The notes beneath the pieces were generated by a model. It searched no databases, was not told the origin of the DNA, and saw only the letters and a program-made list of their open reading frames with translations. A stretch of 64,000 nucleotides of DNA from the NCBI RefSeq assembly GCF_014697585.1, contig NZ_JACJSB010000024.1, positions 1 through 64,000 of the forward strand, in the 5' to 3' direction. The position numbers were made by a program, and so were the translations under genes. This DNA is from Dolichospermum sp. FACHB-1091 (GTDB lineage: Bacteria; Cyanobacteriota; Cyanobacteriia; Cyanobacteriales; Nostocaceae). Of this stretch, positions 9,968 to 20,900 are shown piece by piece. Positions within the stretch are counted from its first letter, which is position 1; every line of letters starts with the position of its first letter.

Positions 9968-10468
9968 TTAATTATTAGTGAACAGAATAGCTGACTCTAA
10001 AATATGTACCGCATCCAATACTAATAATATTTCTTCTTCTTGCACCACGCAACCACATAAATAAGGTACTAAACTAGATGCTACTTGTCCTACAGGAGAA
10101 CGAATATCATCAGGAATAAACTTAGTTGTCCCTTGAATTTCTTGGACAACTAAACCTAAAATCATTGCTTCTACTTGAATAACAATGATATTATACTGAT
10201 GCAATTGATGATTAAGATGTTCTAAATTAAACATCTTCTGTAAATCAACTACCCAAATTATATGACTGCGCCAATTCATCAATCCTAATATACAAGCAGG
10301 CATATTCGGAATAGATGTAACCAATGAAATTGGTATAACAATTGCCTCTTGAGTATAAGTGATGGATAAAATAGCACCTGTCTGTTGATTAAGTTGAAAT
10401 TTAAGATAGCCATTTTCACGACTGTTATAAATGGCTTGATGGTTAAAATCAATTTGCAATTTTTTCAT
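9968..10468 (-). CDS. CheW-like chemotaxis coupling protein
   Basis: A single CheW-type domain of 166 residues that would link the downstream-encoded MCP to the CheA kinase. Visible landmarks are the opening beta strands (YLKFQLNQQTGAILSI), the central GLMNWRSHIIWVVDLQKMF, corresponding to the RG..P.iDL region of CheW, and IIVIQVEAMILGLVVQEIQG in the second half. The usual arginine-glycine pair reads LMNWRSH. It is the first gene of the leftward operon. No CheY, CheR or CheB gene follows, so response regulators must be encoded elsewhere. No clear Shine-Dalgarno precedes ATG 10468. Confidence 0.88.
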   Translation of the reverse strand: MKKLQIDFNHQAIYNSRENGYLKFQLNQQTGAILSITYTQEAIVIPISLVTSIPNMPACILGLMNWRSHIIWVVDLQKMFNLEHLNHQLHQYNIIVIQVEAMILGLVVQEIQGTTKFIPDDIRSPVGQVASSLVPYLCGCVVQEEEILLVLDAVHILESAILFTNN

Positions 10469-10725
10469 GGGTGGAGTAGCTTTAGAAAGTTATATGAATA
10501 CTATATAGGGCTGGCTGATAGCTTACATGGCGTAGCCATAAAATCCACCTTCCGTACCCTAAACTGTCACATAACGAAAATTGGTCTTTTGGAGACTTGA
10601 GAACTGCTTGTAGCAGCACTTCGCTATCCCTATCTAAAATTTATCCTTTGAGGTGCTCAAAAATCCGAAATTACCAATTCTGACACCTGGGGTGCAGAAT
10701 ATAGGTTATATAGGAATCATAAAAA

Positions 10726-10796
10726 GCGGGCGATGGGACTCGAACCCACGACGTTCACCATGGGAAGATGACATTCTACCACTGAATTACACCCGC
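10726..10796 (-). tRNA. tRNA-Gly (anticodon CCC)
   Basis: Read on the minus strand, the 71 nt fold as a cloverleaf. The acceptor arm GCGGGTG pairs with CGCCCGC at the 3' end, the D arm contains ATTCAGTGGTAGAAT, the anticodon stem TCATC/GGTGA encloses the loop TTCCCAT (anticodon CCC), and the T arm holds GTGGGTTCGAGTCCCAT. The CCA end is not encoded. It lies upstream of the cheW gene on the same strand, with about 255 bases between. Confidence 0.95.
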
Positions 10797-11015
10797 GCAC
10801 GCCCTCTATCATAGCATTATTTATAAGAAGATAGACCATGAATTTACATATTGTTACATATTGATAAATTTTCTACTCTACCTACTTGGTTATTAATTAT
10901 TTTTAGCGCGGCTACAAAATCAGCTTTACTATTTTTGAGTTTATCATGGAAAATATAATTAATTTTGCGGTTACAGCTACTTCCATATCTTCTGAACTAT
11001 TGTTAGCTTAAAAGG

Positions 11016-12455
11016 ATGTTAATTAATGCTCAACTTTTACTACAATTTCAACGCTGTCAGCGACGTTCTTTTTTAGACACTCACGGTGATTATCATCAGC
11101 GAGATATTCGCAATGAGTTGGTATTAAAGTTACAACAAGACAAAAACCTGAATCATCAGCGGATAGTCACAAAATTAAGTTACTATGAGCCTGATTATCC
11201 TTCAGGAAATTGGCAAGCAGCAGCAGCAGCTACTATAGAATTAATGCAGCGAGGTGTAAGTTATATTCATCATGGTGTACTATTAACTACTTATAATGAA
11301 AAATATAGCTTACTTAGTCGCCCGGACTTACTTGTCAAACAGCCGGGAAAGTCCCGGTTTGGAAACTGGAACTATGTGCCGGTGAATATTGAATTGGGTA
11401 AACGTCCTAAACAAGAATATCAAGTAGTGATTGCTTTTCATGCCCAAGTTTTAGCCACGGTTCAGGATATAATTTTGGAAAAAGCAGGGCTGATATTGCG
11501 AAATAAAGACAAAACACATTTGGTGGATTTAGATAAATGGATACCACAAATGCTGGATATTCTCGATGAATATACTCAAGTAATTGATTCGGTAAATCCG
11601 CCGGAAGTTTTTATTTCCCGGCAAAAATGTAACCTTTGTCATTGGTATAATCATTGTTATGGAATCGCTCAAGCTCAACAACACCTTTCTTTGTTACCAG
11701 GTGTAACACCTATTCGCTACACACAACTGCAAAACCTGGATATTACCAGTTTAGAAGCACTTGCTTGTACCCAACCCAGCAACTTAGAAAATCTGACAGG
11801 GTTTGATAGTAATATAGCTGGTAAATTAGTTATTCAAGCCCAATCTGTGTTAAATAAACAACCTTTAACCCTTCCTGATCCTTGTTCTCCAGAATATCTG
11901 ACTTTTGTAGCCCCTATTGAACTTTATTTTGATATTGAAGCCCAGCCAGATTTAAATTTAAATTATCTTTTAGGTGTTTTAGTTGTGGATAGAATTGCCA
12001 ACACTGAACAATTTTACTCCTTTTTAGCCGAAACACCAGATCAAGAACAATTAATTTGGCAGCAATTTTTAGCTTTAGTCAGTCAATACCCGCAAGCACC
12101 AATTTATCATTTTTGTGCTTATGAAGTGGATACAGTTCAACGACTTGGGAAACTTTACCATACACCCTATAGCGAAATACGTCCTGTCCTCAATCGGTTT
12201 GTTGACATATATGAACAATTAACTCAAAGCGTAGTTTTACCAATAGATAGTTACGCGTTAAAAACTATCGCTCGCTGGCTAGGTTTTGAATGGCGTGAAC
12301 AGGAAGCTAATGGAGCTAAATGTATTTATTGGTATGATCAATGGTTAGAAACAGGCGATCGCGCATTATTATCAATTATTCAAGAGTACAATGAAGATGA
12401 CTGTCGCGCCACCCGTACCGTCAAAGATTGGCTAGTTAGTTTTTTTTCCAGGTGA
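11016..12455 (+). CDS. TM0106 family RecB-like putative nuclease
   Basis: The 479-residue product matches the TM0106 family of RecB-like putative nucleases. The N-terminal half is the RecB/Cas4-like nuclease part, starting with FQRCQRRSFLD and closing with cysteines in KCNLCHWYNHC (about 205-216) that could bind an iron-sulfur cluster together with the N-terminal cysteine. A helix-hairpin-helix-like stretch follows (LACTQPSNLENLTGFD). The C-terminal part looks like an RNase H-fold exonuclease: LYFDIEAQP (acidic DxE, near 305), FCAYEVDTVQ, and YNEDDCRATRTVKDWL near the end. It stands alone on the plus strand. The substrate is unknown; a DNA-repair or nucleic-acid-processing role is inferred. 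Confidence 0.85.
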   Translation: MLINAQLLLQFQRCQRRSFLDTHGDYHQRDIRNELVLKLQQDKNLNHQRIVTKLSYYEPDYPSGNWQAAAAATIELMQRGVSYIHHGVLLTTYNEKYSLLSRPDLLVKQPGKSRFGNWNYVPVNIELGKRPKQEYQVVIAFHAQVLATVQDIILEKAGLILRNKDKTHLVDLDKWIPQMLDILDEYTQVIDSVNPPEVFISRQKCNLCHWYNHCYGIAQAQQHLSLLPGVTPIRYTQLQNLDITSLEALACTQPSNLENLTGFDSNIAGKLVIQAQSVLNKQPLTLPDPCSPEYLTFVAPIELYFDIEAQPDLNLNYLLGVLVVDRIANTEQFYSFLAETPDQEQLIWQQFLALVSQYPQAPIYHFCAYEVDTVQRLGKLYHTPYSEIRPVLNRFVDIYEQLTQSVVLPIDSYALKTIARWLGFEWREQEANGAKCIYWYDQWLETGDRALLSIIQEYNEDDCRATRTVKDWLVSFFSR

Positions 12456-12505
12456 TTGTGGTAATTTGGTAATAAACCTATAAAAAATTTTACTTCTATT
12501 ATTTT

Positions 12506-13675
12506 ATGTTTATGATACGTCTCCCCAAGCCCCAGAAACTTTTCCTCGTGATCATTCTTATCGGTTCTTTCTTTAGTCATTTCTCATCTTCCTCTTTAAT
12601 CGTCAGTAGTGTAGAATTTATTGGAGAAGCGACCTTACCCACAGGCTTATCTTTCCAAAAAACTGAAGTTGGTGGTTTATCGGGAATTACTTACGACGCT
12701 AAAAATAATTTATACTATTTGATATCCGATGATACAGGGCAAAAAGCACCTCCTCGTTTTTATACATTTAAAATTGACCTCAGCCAAGGTAAATTAACGG
12801 ATAATGGCGTTACTACCGTAAATGTAACAAACTTATTAAATACAAATAATCAACTATTTTTACCAAATACTAGTGATACGGAAGGAATTGCATTCACCAG
12901 TAAAAATACTATATTTGTCTCATCTGAAGCTTATATATACAATCAAGTAAATCCCTTTATTGATGAATTTTCCTTGGCTTCTGGACAAACAATTAGTACC
13001 CTACCCATACCAGATAAATTTTTACCAGATCCACAAAAGAAAAAAGGTATCCGTAGTAACTTAGGTTTTGAAAGTCTCACCATAACACCTGATGAAAAAT
13101 TTCTGTTTACAGCCACCGAAAACGCTTTAATTCAAGATGGTAAAGAAGCTAAAAGCGGTATTGGTACTCCTTGTCGGATTTTAGAATATAACCTCTTAAC
13201 CAAGCAGCCAGAACGGGAATTTCTCTACCAGACGCAACCAGTCAAACCTTTCTTTAATCCTACTGGTAAGTTTGCTAGTGGTTTATCAGATTTATTAGCA
13301 CTTGATAATCAAGGTCATTTTATCAGTATAGAAAGAAGTTTTACAGGTTTGGGATTTACAATTTTTCTATTTCAGATTTCCTTAAACAACGCTACGGATA
13401 TTCGTAATTTCGACAGCATTGCAAAAGTTGACACCTCTGAAATTAAACCAGTAGAGAAAAAACTATTATTAGATCTACGGAACTTGAATGTATCATTAGA
13501 TAATATTGAAGGATTAACCTTGGGAGCAAAATTACCCAGCGGAGAACAATCCCTAATTCTGATCAGCGATAATAATTTCAGAAGGTTACAACAGACCCAA
13601 ATTCTAGCCTTTAAACTCAAACCCGAACCACCACTGACGAGATTATTACGACGCTTGAGAATACTTAACCCATAA
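12506..13675 (+). CDS. Secreted esterase-like/phytase-like domain protein
   Basis: A 389-residue protein with an N-terminal signal segment (KLFLVIILIGSFFSHFSSSS). The remainder fits the esterase-like activity of phytase family: GGLSGITYDAKNNLYYLISD, DTEGIAFTSKN, GFESLTITPDEKFLFTATE and DNIEGLTLGAKL. These blocks are blades of a predicted beta-propeller. Members are exported enzymes thought to hydrolyse phosphate esters; the substrate here is not known. ATG 12506 is followed by a second in-frame ATG at 12512, and neither has a strong ribosome binding site. It lies 50 bases after the TM0106 gene and 50 before the next secreted protein, so co-transcription is possible. Confidence 0.85.
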   Translation: MFMIRLPKPQKLFLVIILIGSFFSHFSSSSLIVSSVEFIGEATLPTGLSFQKTEVGGLSGITYDAKNNLYYLISDDTGQKAPPRFYTFKIDLSQGKLTDNGVTTVNVTNLLNTNNQLFLPNTSDTEGIAFTSKNTIFVSSEAYIYNQVNPFIDEFSLASGQTISTLPIPDKFLPDPQKKKGIRSNLGFESLTITPDEKFLFTATENALIQDGKEAKSGIGTPCRILEYNLLTKQPEREFLYQTQPVKPFFNPTGKFASGLSDLLALDNQGHFISIERSFTGLGFTIFLFQISLNNATDIRNFDSIAKVDTSEIKPVEKKLLLDLRNLNVSLDNIEGLTLGAKLPSGEQSLILISDNNFRRLQQTQILAFKLKPEPPLTRLLRRLRILNP

Positions 13676-13725
13676 CAGGGAATAATGTTAGAATAGAGGG
13701 TAATCATTGTTTATCTTGATAAATT

Positions 13726-14955
13726 ATGCGGGTCTTATTCAATCAAAAATTCAAAATTACAGCATTTATTACCAGTTTATTGGTAGTCGGTTTCATGAAT
13801 AAACAGCCAATTCAAAAACAACAGACTACAGAAAATTTATCATTGTCCCCAATAGTAGATTATCAAATTGTAGGATTATCTAATAATTTATTGACTCAAA
13901 AACCATCTCATAAATCTATATTATATTCAGTGATTAATGAATGGAAACAATATCAATATAGTATCAATTCTCATCAGGTATTAACAACAGGAAAACTACC
14001 AAATAATCAAATAAATTTTAATCAGACTGATTTATTATCTGTACTCACAAATACCAGAGAATATTTTCAAAAATATGCTTCAGAAGATCCAGATATTCAA
14101 AGGACGGGAATATTAATAACTCAGGGAGTTACAGTTAAAGATATTCTGAAAACATTAGATTTCATGATCGCAGTTTTAGAAGAAGATATTGCTAAGAAAC
14201 AGACAACTAGGTTACAAGATCCAAATTTTATTAACACCAATTTTCGCGTGATTAAATGGTCAGCACATAACCCAGAAAATCCTCAACAGAAACAATTAAG
14301 AATCACAAAATATGCGGCTTTTATCCATCCTGGTTCTCGAAAAAAAACCTCTAAATATAATACACCAGTTTATGCCTTGAAACAAGAATTAAGCCAGGAT
14401 AAATTTTACACCAAATATACAAAACAAGATGTTTTATCAGGTATTTATGAACCAGGAGGTAAAGAATTTGGTAAAGTTAAACCTATTGCTTATTTAACCA
14501 GAAACGGTTTAGAAGCAGCACTAATGCAGGGAACAGTATTAGTTAATTTTACTGATGGAACTAAAGAATTTTTAAATGTAGATAAAAATAATGGAATGTC
14601 TTATATTCGGGGAGTAAAAGCAACTTCACAAAAGCGGTACTGGTATTTTAAAGAAGTTGATGCAATTAAAGGCTATGGATATAAAATAGATGCCAAAATA
14701 TCCATTAAACCAGGAGTAACATTTGCTGGAGATGTTCTGAATATTGGTTTAGGGAGAATAATTGTCATCGAAGATAATCAGAATGGGAAAAAACGGTTAA
14801 AAATGGGCGTAATTGCGGATACAGGTGGAGCATTTTTACCCAACCTTTATCAACTTGATTTTTTAGCGGGAACTTTTGCGAGTGAAAAAGATTTTCAACA
14901 GTACATTCATAAATTACCTGAATATACAAATGCTTATATTTTAGTAAAGAAGTGA
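13726..14955 (+). CDS. Secreted protein with 3D/MltA-like C-terminal fold (hypothetical)
   Basis: 409 residues with an N-terminal hydrophobic export segment (FKITAFITSLLVVGF). I do not recognise the N-terminal 180 residues. From about 190 the sequence (TKYAAFIHPGSRKKTSKYNT, later MGVIADTGGAFLPNLYQLDF) resembles the double-psi beta-barrel '3D' region of MltA-type lytic transglycosylases, where an ADTGG motif carries a key aspartate. This suggests a periplasmic, possibly peptidoglycan-acting, protein. The resemblance is by eye and should be treated as a lead. It follows another exported protein by 50 bases. Confidence 0.6.
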   Translation: MRVLFNQKFKITAFITSLLVVGFMNKQPIQKQQTTENLSLSPIVDYQIVGLSNNLLTQKPSHKSILYSVINEWKQYQYSINSHQVLTTGKLPNNQINFNQTDLLSVLTNTREYFQKYASEDPDIQRTGILITQGVTVKDILKTLDFMIAVLEEDIAKKQTTRLQDPNFINTNFRVIKWSAHNPENPQQKQLRITKYAAFIHPGSRKKTSKYNTPVYALKQELSQDKFYTKYTKQDVLSGIYEPGGKEFGKVKPIAYLTRNGLEAALMQGTVLVNFTDGTKEFLNVDKNNGMSYIRGVKATSQKRYWYFKEVDAIKGYGYKIDAKISIKPGVTFAGDVLNIGLGRIIVIEDNQNGKKRLKMGVIADTGGAFLPNLYQLDFLAGTFASEKDFQQYIHKLPEYTNAYILVKK

Positions 14956-15183
14956 AAAAGTGATATAGATCCCTGACTTTTCATAGAAATCGGGGATTTG
15001 GGTATTTAATTTAATGAAGCTAAACATCAAAGTTTTCATGATCAGGCTAAAAACATAGTTAAATAAAGAAAGAAGAGGTAAAGGAAAAAATATATTCTGT
15101 CCCCAGCCTCAATTCCTAGAAATTTCAGGAAATTAACCCTTAATTTTGAGTTTTTGGGATAGAAAACAAGGAACTACTAACAA

Positions 15184-17166
15184 GTGGATTTTAAAATGCT
15201 GGACTTTTTCAGAAATTTCCGAGATGAATTTGCTTCATGTGTATCAAAAGCGATCGCTAATTGGTGGTCAGAGTTCACCCTTCAGACTAAACTTCTGGCC
15301 GTCGCTACCTTGACGGTTTCCCTGGTCATGAGTGGTTTGACCTTCTGGGCCGTGAACACAATTCAACAAGATGCACGTTTTAATGATACCCGCTTTGGCC
15401 GTGATTTAGGGTTATTGTTAGCAGCTAATGTCGCCCCCCTAATTGCTGATCATAACTTGACTGAGGTAGCCCAATTTTCCGAACGCTTTTATAGTACCAC
15501 CACCAGCGTCCGCTATCTGCTTTACGCTGACGAAACTGGGGAAATCTTCTTTGGTATTCCTTTTTGGGAGCCAGAGGTAGAAGATTCCCTGAGTATTAAG
15601 CGCCGGATACAATTACCAGAAGATTATCCTGGTGATGAATATCAGCCTCTGGTCAGACAACATAATACTCCTGACGGGATAGTTACAGATGTATTTGTTC
15701 CCTTGATAGTCAATAAAAAATACTTAGGTGTATTAGCAGTGGGTATTAATCCCAACCAAACCGCCGTCATATCCACTAATTTCACCCGTGATGTTACCCT
15801 GGCGGTTTTTATCACGATTTGGGTAATGGTAATTTTAGCGGGGGTAATTAATGCTTTAACCATTACTAAACCTATCAAGGAATTACTCGTAGGTGTGAAA
15901 CAAATTGCTGCTGGTAATTTTAAACAACGCATAAATATACCATTAGGAGGTGAATTAGGTGAACTAATTCTTAGTTTTAATGAAATGGCCGAACGTTTAG
16001 AACGCTATGAAGAACAAAATATTGAAGAATTAACCGCAGAAAAAGCTAAGTTAGAAACCTTAGTTTCTACCATTGCTGATGGTGCAGTGTTGATTGATAA
16101 TAATATGCAGGTGATATTAGTTAATCCCACGGCCAGACGCATTTTTAATTGGGAAAATATGGATGTTGTTGGTAATAATATTTTACGCCATTTACCCCAA
16201 AGTGTGCAAATGGAAATATCCCGGACTTTATATGAAATGGCGGCTGGTGAATGTGAAAGTGCTGAATTTCGTATCCCACTTAACCAACCAACTCAACGCA
16301 CAGTTCGCATTCTTTTAACAACTGTTTTGAACCTACAACGGGAAAGTATTAAAGGTATCGCTATTACCGTCCAGGATATTACCCGTGAAGTAGAATTAAA
16401 TGAAGCCAAAAGCCAATTTATTAGCAATATTTCCCACGAATTACGAACACCATTATTTAACATCAAAACCTATATTGAAACCTTACATGATTATGGTGAA
16501 GATTTAGGAATTGAAGAACGACAGGAATTTTTGCAAACAGTTAATAATGAAACTGACAGACTTACCCGTTTGGTTAATGACGTTTTGGATTTATCAAAAC
16601 TTGAATCTGGAAGGACTTACAATTTTGATAAGGTAGATTTACCACAAGCACTAGAACAAACATTACGTACCTATCAACTTAATGCTAAAGATAAAGGTGT
16701 GGAACTATTCCAGGAATTAACTCCTAATTTACCTTTAGTTTTAGGAAATTACGATTTATTATTGCAAGTTTTTGGTAATTTAATTGGTAATGCTCTCAAA
16801 TTTACTCCCGCAGGTGGTAAGGTAGTTATCAGAGCTTATCAACTAGATGATAATTCTAATTCTTATCATCAACCTGGTAAAGTGAGAATTGAAATCGGTG
16901 ATACAGGAATTGGGATAGCACCAGAAGATCAACAAGCGATTTTTGACCGCTTCTTTCGCGTGGAAAATAGGGTTCATACCCTGGAAGGAACAGGTTTAGG
17001 TTTATCAATTGTCAGAAATATTATTGACAGACATCACAGTCAAGTTAATTTAGTCAGTGAGGTTGGTATTGGTACTACTTTTTGGTTTGATTTAGAATTA
17101 TTTGAGGAAGAAGTTTTATCAACTTTAGAAATCACTCCAGAAAACTTGGAAGTCAAGACAGTTTGA
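15184..17166 (+). CDS. nblS: NblS/Hik33-type sensor histidine kinase
   Basis: A membrane-bound kinase of 660 residues, with the architecture and strongly recognisable N-terminal sequence of NblS (Hik33, DspA), the essential cyanobacterial sensor of high light, nutrient and cold stress. It acts with RpaB/NblR-type regulators. Order: TM1 (about 35-60), periplasmic loop (RFGRDLGLLLAANVAPLIAD), TM2 (about 200-220), HAMP (TITKPIKELLVGVKQIAAG), PAS (about 285-385), HisKA with FISNISHELRTP (histidine near 417) and HATPase with GNLIGNALKFTPAGG, DTGIGI and GTGLGLSIV. Start: GTG 15184 has AAGGA at about 11 bases; ATG 15196 (MLDFF) is the alternative. It is alone on its strand. The orthology call is confident on sequence character, not verified by phylogeny. 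Confidence 0.88.
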   Translation: MDFKMLDFFRNFRDEFASCVSKAIANWWSEFTLQTKLLAVATLTVSLVMSGLTFWAVNTIQQDARFNDTRFGRDLGLLLAANVAPLIADHNLTEVAQFSERFYSTTTSVRYLLYADETGEIFFGIPFWEPEVEDSLSIKRRIQLPEDYPGDEYQPLVRQHNTPDGIVTDVFVPLIVNKKYLGVLAVGINPNQTAVISTNFTRDVTLAVFITIWVMVILAGVINALTITKPIKELLVGVKQIAAGNFKQRINIPLGGELGELILSFNEMAERLERYEEQNIEELTAEKAKLETLVSTIADGAVLIDNNMQVILVNPTARRIFNWENMDVVGNNILRHLPQSVQMEISRTLYEMAAGECESAEFRIPLNQPTQRTVRILLTTVLNLQRESIKGIAITVQDITREVELNEAKSQFISNISHELRTPLFNIKTYIETLHDYGEDLGIEERQEFLQTVNNETDRLTRLVNDVLDLSKLESGRTYNFDKVDLPQALEQTLRTYQLNAKDKGVELFQELTPNLPLVLGNYDLLLQVFGNLIGNALKFTPAGGKVVIRAYQLDDNSNSYHQPGKVRIEIGDTGIGIAPEDQQAIFDRFFRVENRVHTLEGTGLGLSIVRNIIDRHHSQVNLVSEVGIGTTFWFDLELFEEEVLSTLEITPENLEVKTV

Positions 17167-17341
17167 TATTTAACCTTGCTGATACTCACAGTCATCATGA
17201 TTTCAACCTGAAACCACTCTGTGTCAGATAAATCCAGATCAATTCATATCATATTTATGGAAGAAGTTGGGTATCTATGTTTTTTTGTCACTTCCAGGTT
17301 TATACTGGAATAATAACGATATAATTGGAGTTCATAATCTC

Positions 17342-17875
17342 ATGGCTAAAAAAAATACCTCTAATTTAACACAGGAAGAAAGCAAGAAATTTATACCCCT
17401 TCAAGGTGAACCAATAATTGAAATTATTGCTGAACCAGTATTAGAACCACAAATACAAACCCCTGAGACTCCCATTACCACAATTAAAACTCAGTCGGAA
17501 CTGGAAGCAATTATAAAAGAATTGCAAAAAACCGTGGATACATTAAAACAAAAAGAATCTACTCTCATTGAGAAAATTAGTGCTTTACAAATGGTAATTT
17601 CTGAAAAGAAAGCATTAACAGAACGCTTGACAGAAGAACTTTATGAAACGAAACAAACAGCATTACAATTAGCAGATTCTAATTCTCAGTTGTTAGAAGA
17701 AATCAAGGTTTTTAAACAATCTAGTCAACAAACTAGTCAACAATCTAGTCAACAATCTAGTCAAATTTCCAAATCTATTCAATACAAAAAATCCCATAGA
17801 TCCATAGAAAGACTTCAAGAAAAACCAACTCAAGATAATGAAGATTTTTCTAAAAATACCTGGTTATATGATTGA
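17342..17875 (+). CDS. Coiled-coil hypothetical protein
   Basis: The frame is open from 17267, but the preferred start is ATG 17342 (MAKKNTSNL), preceded by GGAG about 13 bases upstream, giving 177 residues. Residues about 50-125 form a long predicted coiled coil (ELEAIIKELQKTVDTLKQKE and onward). A short Q/S tandem repeat follows (SSQQ/TSQQ, about 128-143), then a basic tail with RSIERLQEK and a conserved-looking NTWLYD end. There is no membrane segment. It follows nblS by about 175 bases on the same strand. No function is recognised. Confidence 0.65.
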   Translation: MAKKNTSNLTQEESKKFIPLQGEPIIEIIAEPVLEPQIQTPETPITTIKTQSELEAIIKELQKTVDTLKQKESTLIEKISALQMVISEKKALTERLTEELYETKQTALQLADSNSQLLEEIKVFKQSSQQTSQQSSQQSSQISKSIQYKKSHRSIERLQEKPTQDNEDFSKNTWLYD

Positions 17876-17940
17876 AGTTAGGAGTTACCGAGTCAGAAGT
17901 CAGAATGTATAAAGCTGACTCCTGATAGCTGGCTTGATTT

Positions 17941-20900
17941 TTATAAATATTTTTGTAATATTGCTTCTTTTTGTTGTGGTATAGCTTGAATTTCTTGTTC
18001 ATAATTTTGGATATATTTCTCCATATCTAACACTTCATTAATAATTCTATCTTGTTCATTTTTTTCAGGACAAGCAACCAATAAAGGACGAAGTATTTCT
18101 AAATTGATATTCTTTTGTGCTTTTTGAGGTGCAATATCATTTAAGTATTGTTGTTGAGTTCTTAAATAATATTCCAAGTAATCAATATTCATTTGTTCAT
18201 TAGGTTTAATACTAACAATACTATCAGGAAAACAAGCAGGATAAGTTAAAATCGCTGTACTTCCAATATTAGCCGCAATTGTAATTAAAATAGTTTCTGG
18301 TTCAAATAGCTTACTAACTTTTAATCCTTCCTCATTTAATGTTTGAGAATAGATAATATTTCTTCCCTTGACCTTAGCTACATCTCCTGTTTGAATAAAA
18401 GGATATGTACCATCTTGATATAAATGAGGTGCATTTCTAGGACGATGACTAAAACGACCTCTTTCTAAAAATGCTGCTTGAGATAGTTTTATTTTAGGTG
18501 CAGTATTAAAAGAGTCATTTAATCTCTCTTGGATATTTGTTTGTAATTGTTCAATATTATTTCTTAATTCCTGTTCTCTAGTTTCTAATACTTCAATTTC
18601 TTGAATAATTTGTTCTTGTACTTCTTTAGGGGGTAGAGGGATTTGTATTTTTTGCAAATCGCTAATATAAACATGAGGTTGTGCTTGTCCTCTTTGTAAT
18701 TGATAGATAATATCTTGAATTAGTTTTAAAAAATAAAAAATTATTTTTGTTAATATTTCATTTGTATTTTTCGATTGAATTACAAAACAATCAGATGCAA
18801 AAATAGGATAATTATGATAGTTTACATATCCAGCATTTGCACCCGAAGCACTTATAGTAATTATATTACCTTCAAAATTTGATACATTGTGATAATAAGC
18901 TGGTTGCATACCAGCAGCAATTACAGGAATATTACCCTGTTTAACAGATGCTTTTGTAATAGAAGTTCCCCTTTCAAAATTGGCAACTTCTGACAGCTTA
19001 ATTAAGTTAAATTTTGATTGCCATATTTGTTGAAAATTAATTTTTGTCTTGGTTGATAAACTAATTTGTTTGTCAAACTCAACTCTTTTAAAATCAATAC
19101 AATCAACTAGATCAACAATAGAAACATAATCCTTAACAGCATCAGCCGGATTTTCTATATTACCTAAAAAAGACTGATAAATATAATAATTTACCTTGTC
19201 AGAATTAAATAGATTATCCTCATCATATAAAGCAGTTTTATCTTTATCTTCACTATCTTGATAAACAACCATTCCTGCTTGTCTTCCTTTCTTAAACTCA
19301 TAACCTAAAAATTCTCGATTACTTTGAATATCATTACCAGATTTGACAATAATAAACTCTTGTTCATAACTCAATAAATAATAATAAAACTTTTCCTTTT
19401 CAATAGGTAATACTTTTTCATAAAATAATCTTTCAATTCTCTCCTGTTGTTCCTCTTTTGTTAAAGATTTGAAATCTTTACGTTTTTGTAAATTTTTAAC
19501 ATCTGTTAAATTGTCAAACCAATGAGGATAATCTTTATACCATTCAGTTGCTTTAATAGCATCATTACTGCTACGTCCTACAAAAGTTTTATAATCATCA
19601 AAATCTAAACCGAGATAATCAACATAACTTCTAAATAAAGATTCACTATCTATAAAATCATGGGGACGTTCTCTGTTATTAATAATATAATCTTCAGCTA
19701 CATAATTATAATCCTGTTTCCAGCGAGATTCCCGCTTTTCCATAAATAAAACTATAGTATTTGTTCCTGTAGCCATAAAAGCATTTGAACCTAATTCAAC
19801 TATAGCTTTAATCAGGAAATTTTGTAATATAATCTCTCTAGCACGAGCATAAATACCTGTATTATTTAAAAGAGAACTTGGTAAAATAATTCCAGTTTTT
19901 CCTCCTGTATGTAATAATTGGGCAGTTCTTTCGATAAATAAAGCTTCTATTTCTGATGAACTATCAGTTAAAGATTCAAAAAGTGTATATTTATCTTTTA
20001 ATTTTAAAGCATGGGGTTTAAATCCATGAATTGAATAAGGAGGATTAGCAATAACTACATCATAACTAGGCGCAAGTTGACGTTCTCTTTCATTATAATC
20101 TTCTAAACCATCGCCAAAGAAAATATTAGCTTGTCCGTCTCCATTCATAAAACAAGCTACTTTTGCGGTACGGGCTAAACGATAATCTTTTTCAATCCCA
20201 AAAATGAATTTTTCAGCCCAATCTGATGATTCTTGATATTGTCTAATATATCTATTAACATCTTTGGTAAATTCAGGTTTAATTATATCAACAATATTTT
20301 GTATTTCTTCAATTGCTTCTACTAAAAAATGACCACTACCACAAGCATAGTCAATTAAATAAGGTAAAAAATCTACTTTTTCTTGATTTAATTTAGCTTC
20401 AATTATTTCTCGCAAAGGCAGCGATTTAACGATAAACTTGGCAATAGGTAAAGGTGTGAAAAACTGTCCTTCAGACTGTTTATAACCTGCATCTAATAAT
20501 TGTTCAAAGAAATCCCCTAAATATTGTTTTTGATATTTTAAGCCATTGTTATCGTTATAAAAATATCTAAATTTTTTATATTGCAATAAAGTAATAATTT
20601 CATTTAATACTTTAGCATTTTCCAAAAATAATTTCTCGTTGTGAACTTCTTTAAAAGCAAATTCGTTATTACTATAAAATTTTAATTCCCGTAATATTTG
20701 TTTAAGTCTTTCTTGAGTCGTTTGTATGGAGAAATTACTCACTAATGTATCAATATATTCCTCAGAATAATAAACAATTTCTTCTTTCAGAAATTCTCTC
20801 ATTCCTTTAGCATATAATTTTTGTAACCTTTCCTGTATCTGTTCAGGTGTATCTTTACTTTCAATAATTTGAAAGTCAGTGATATCATTCTCATTTTTTT

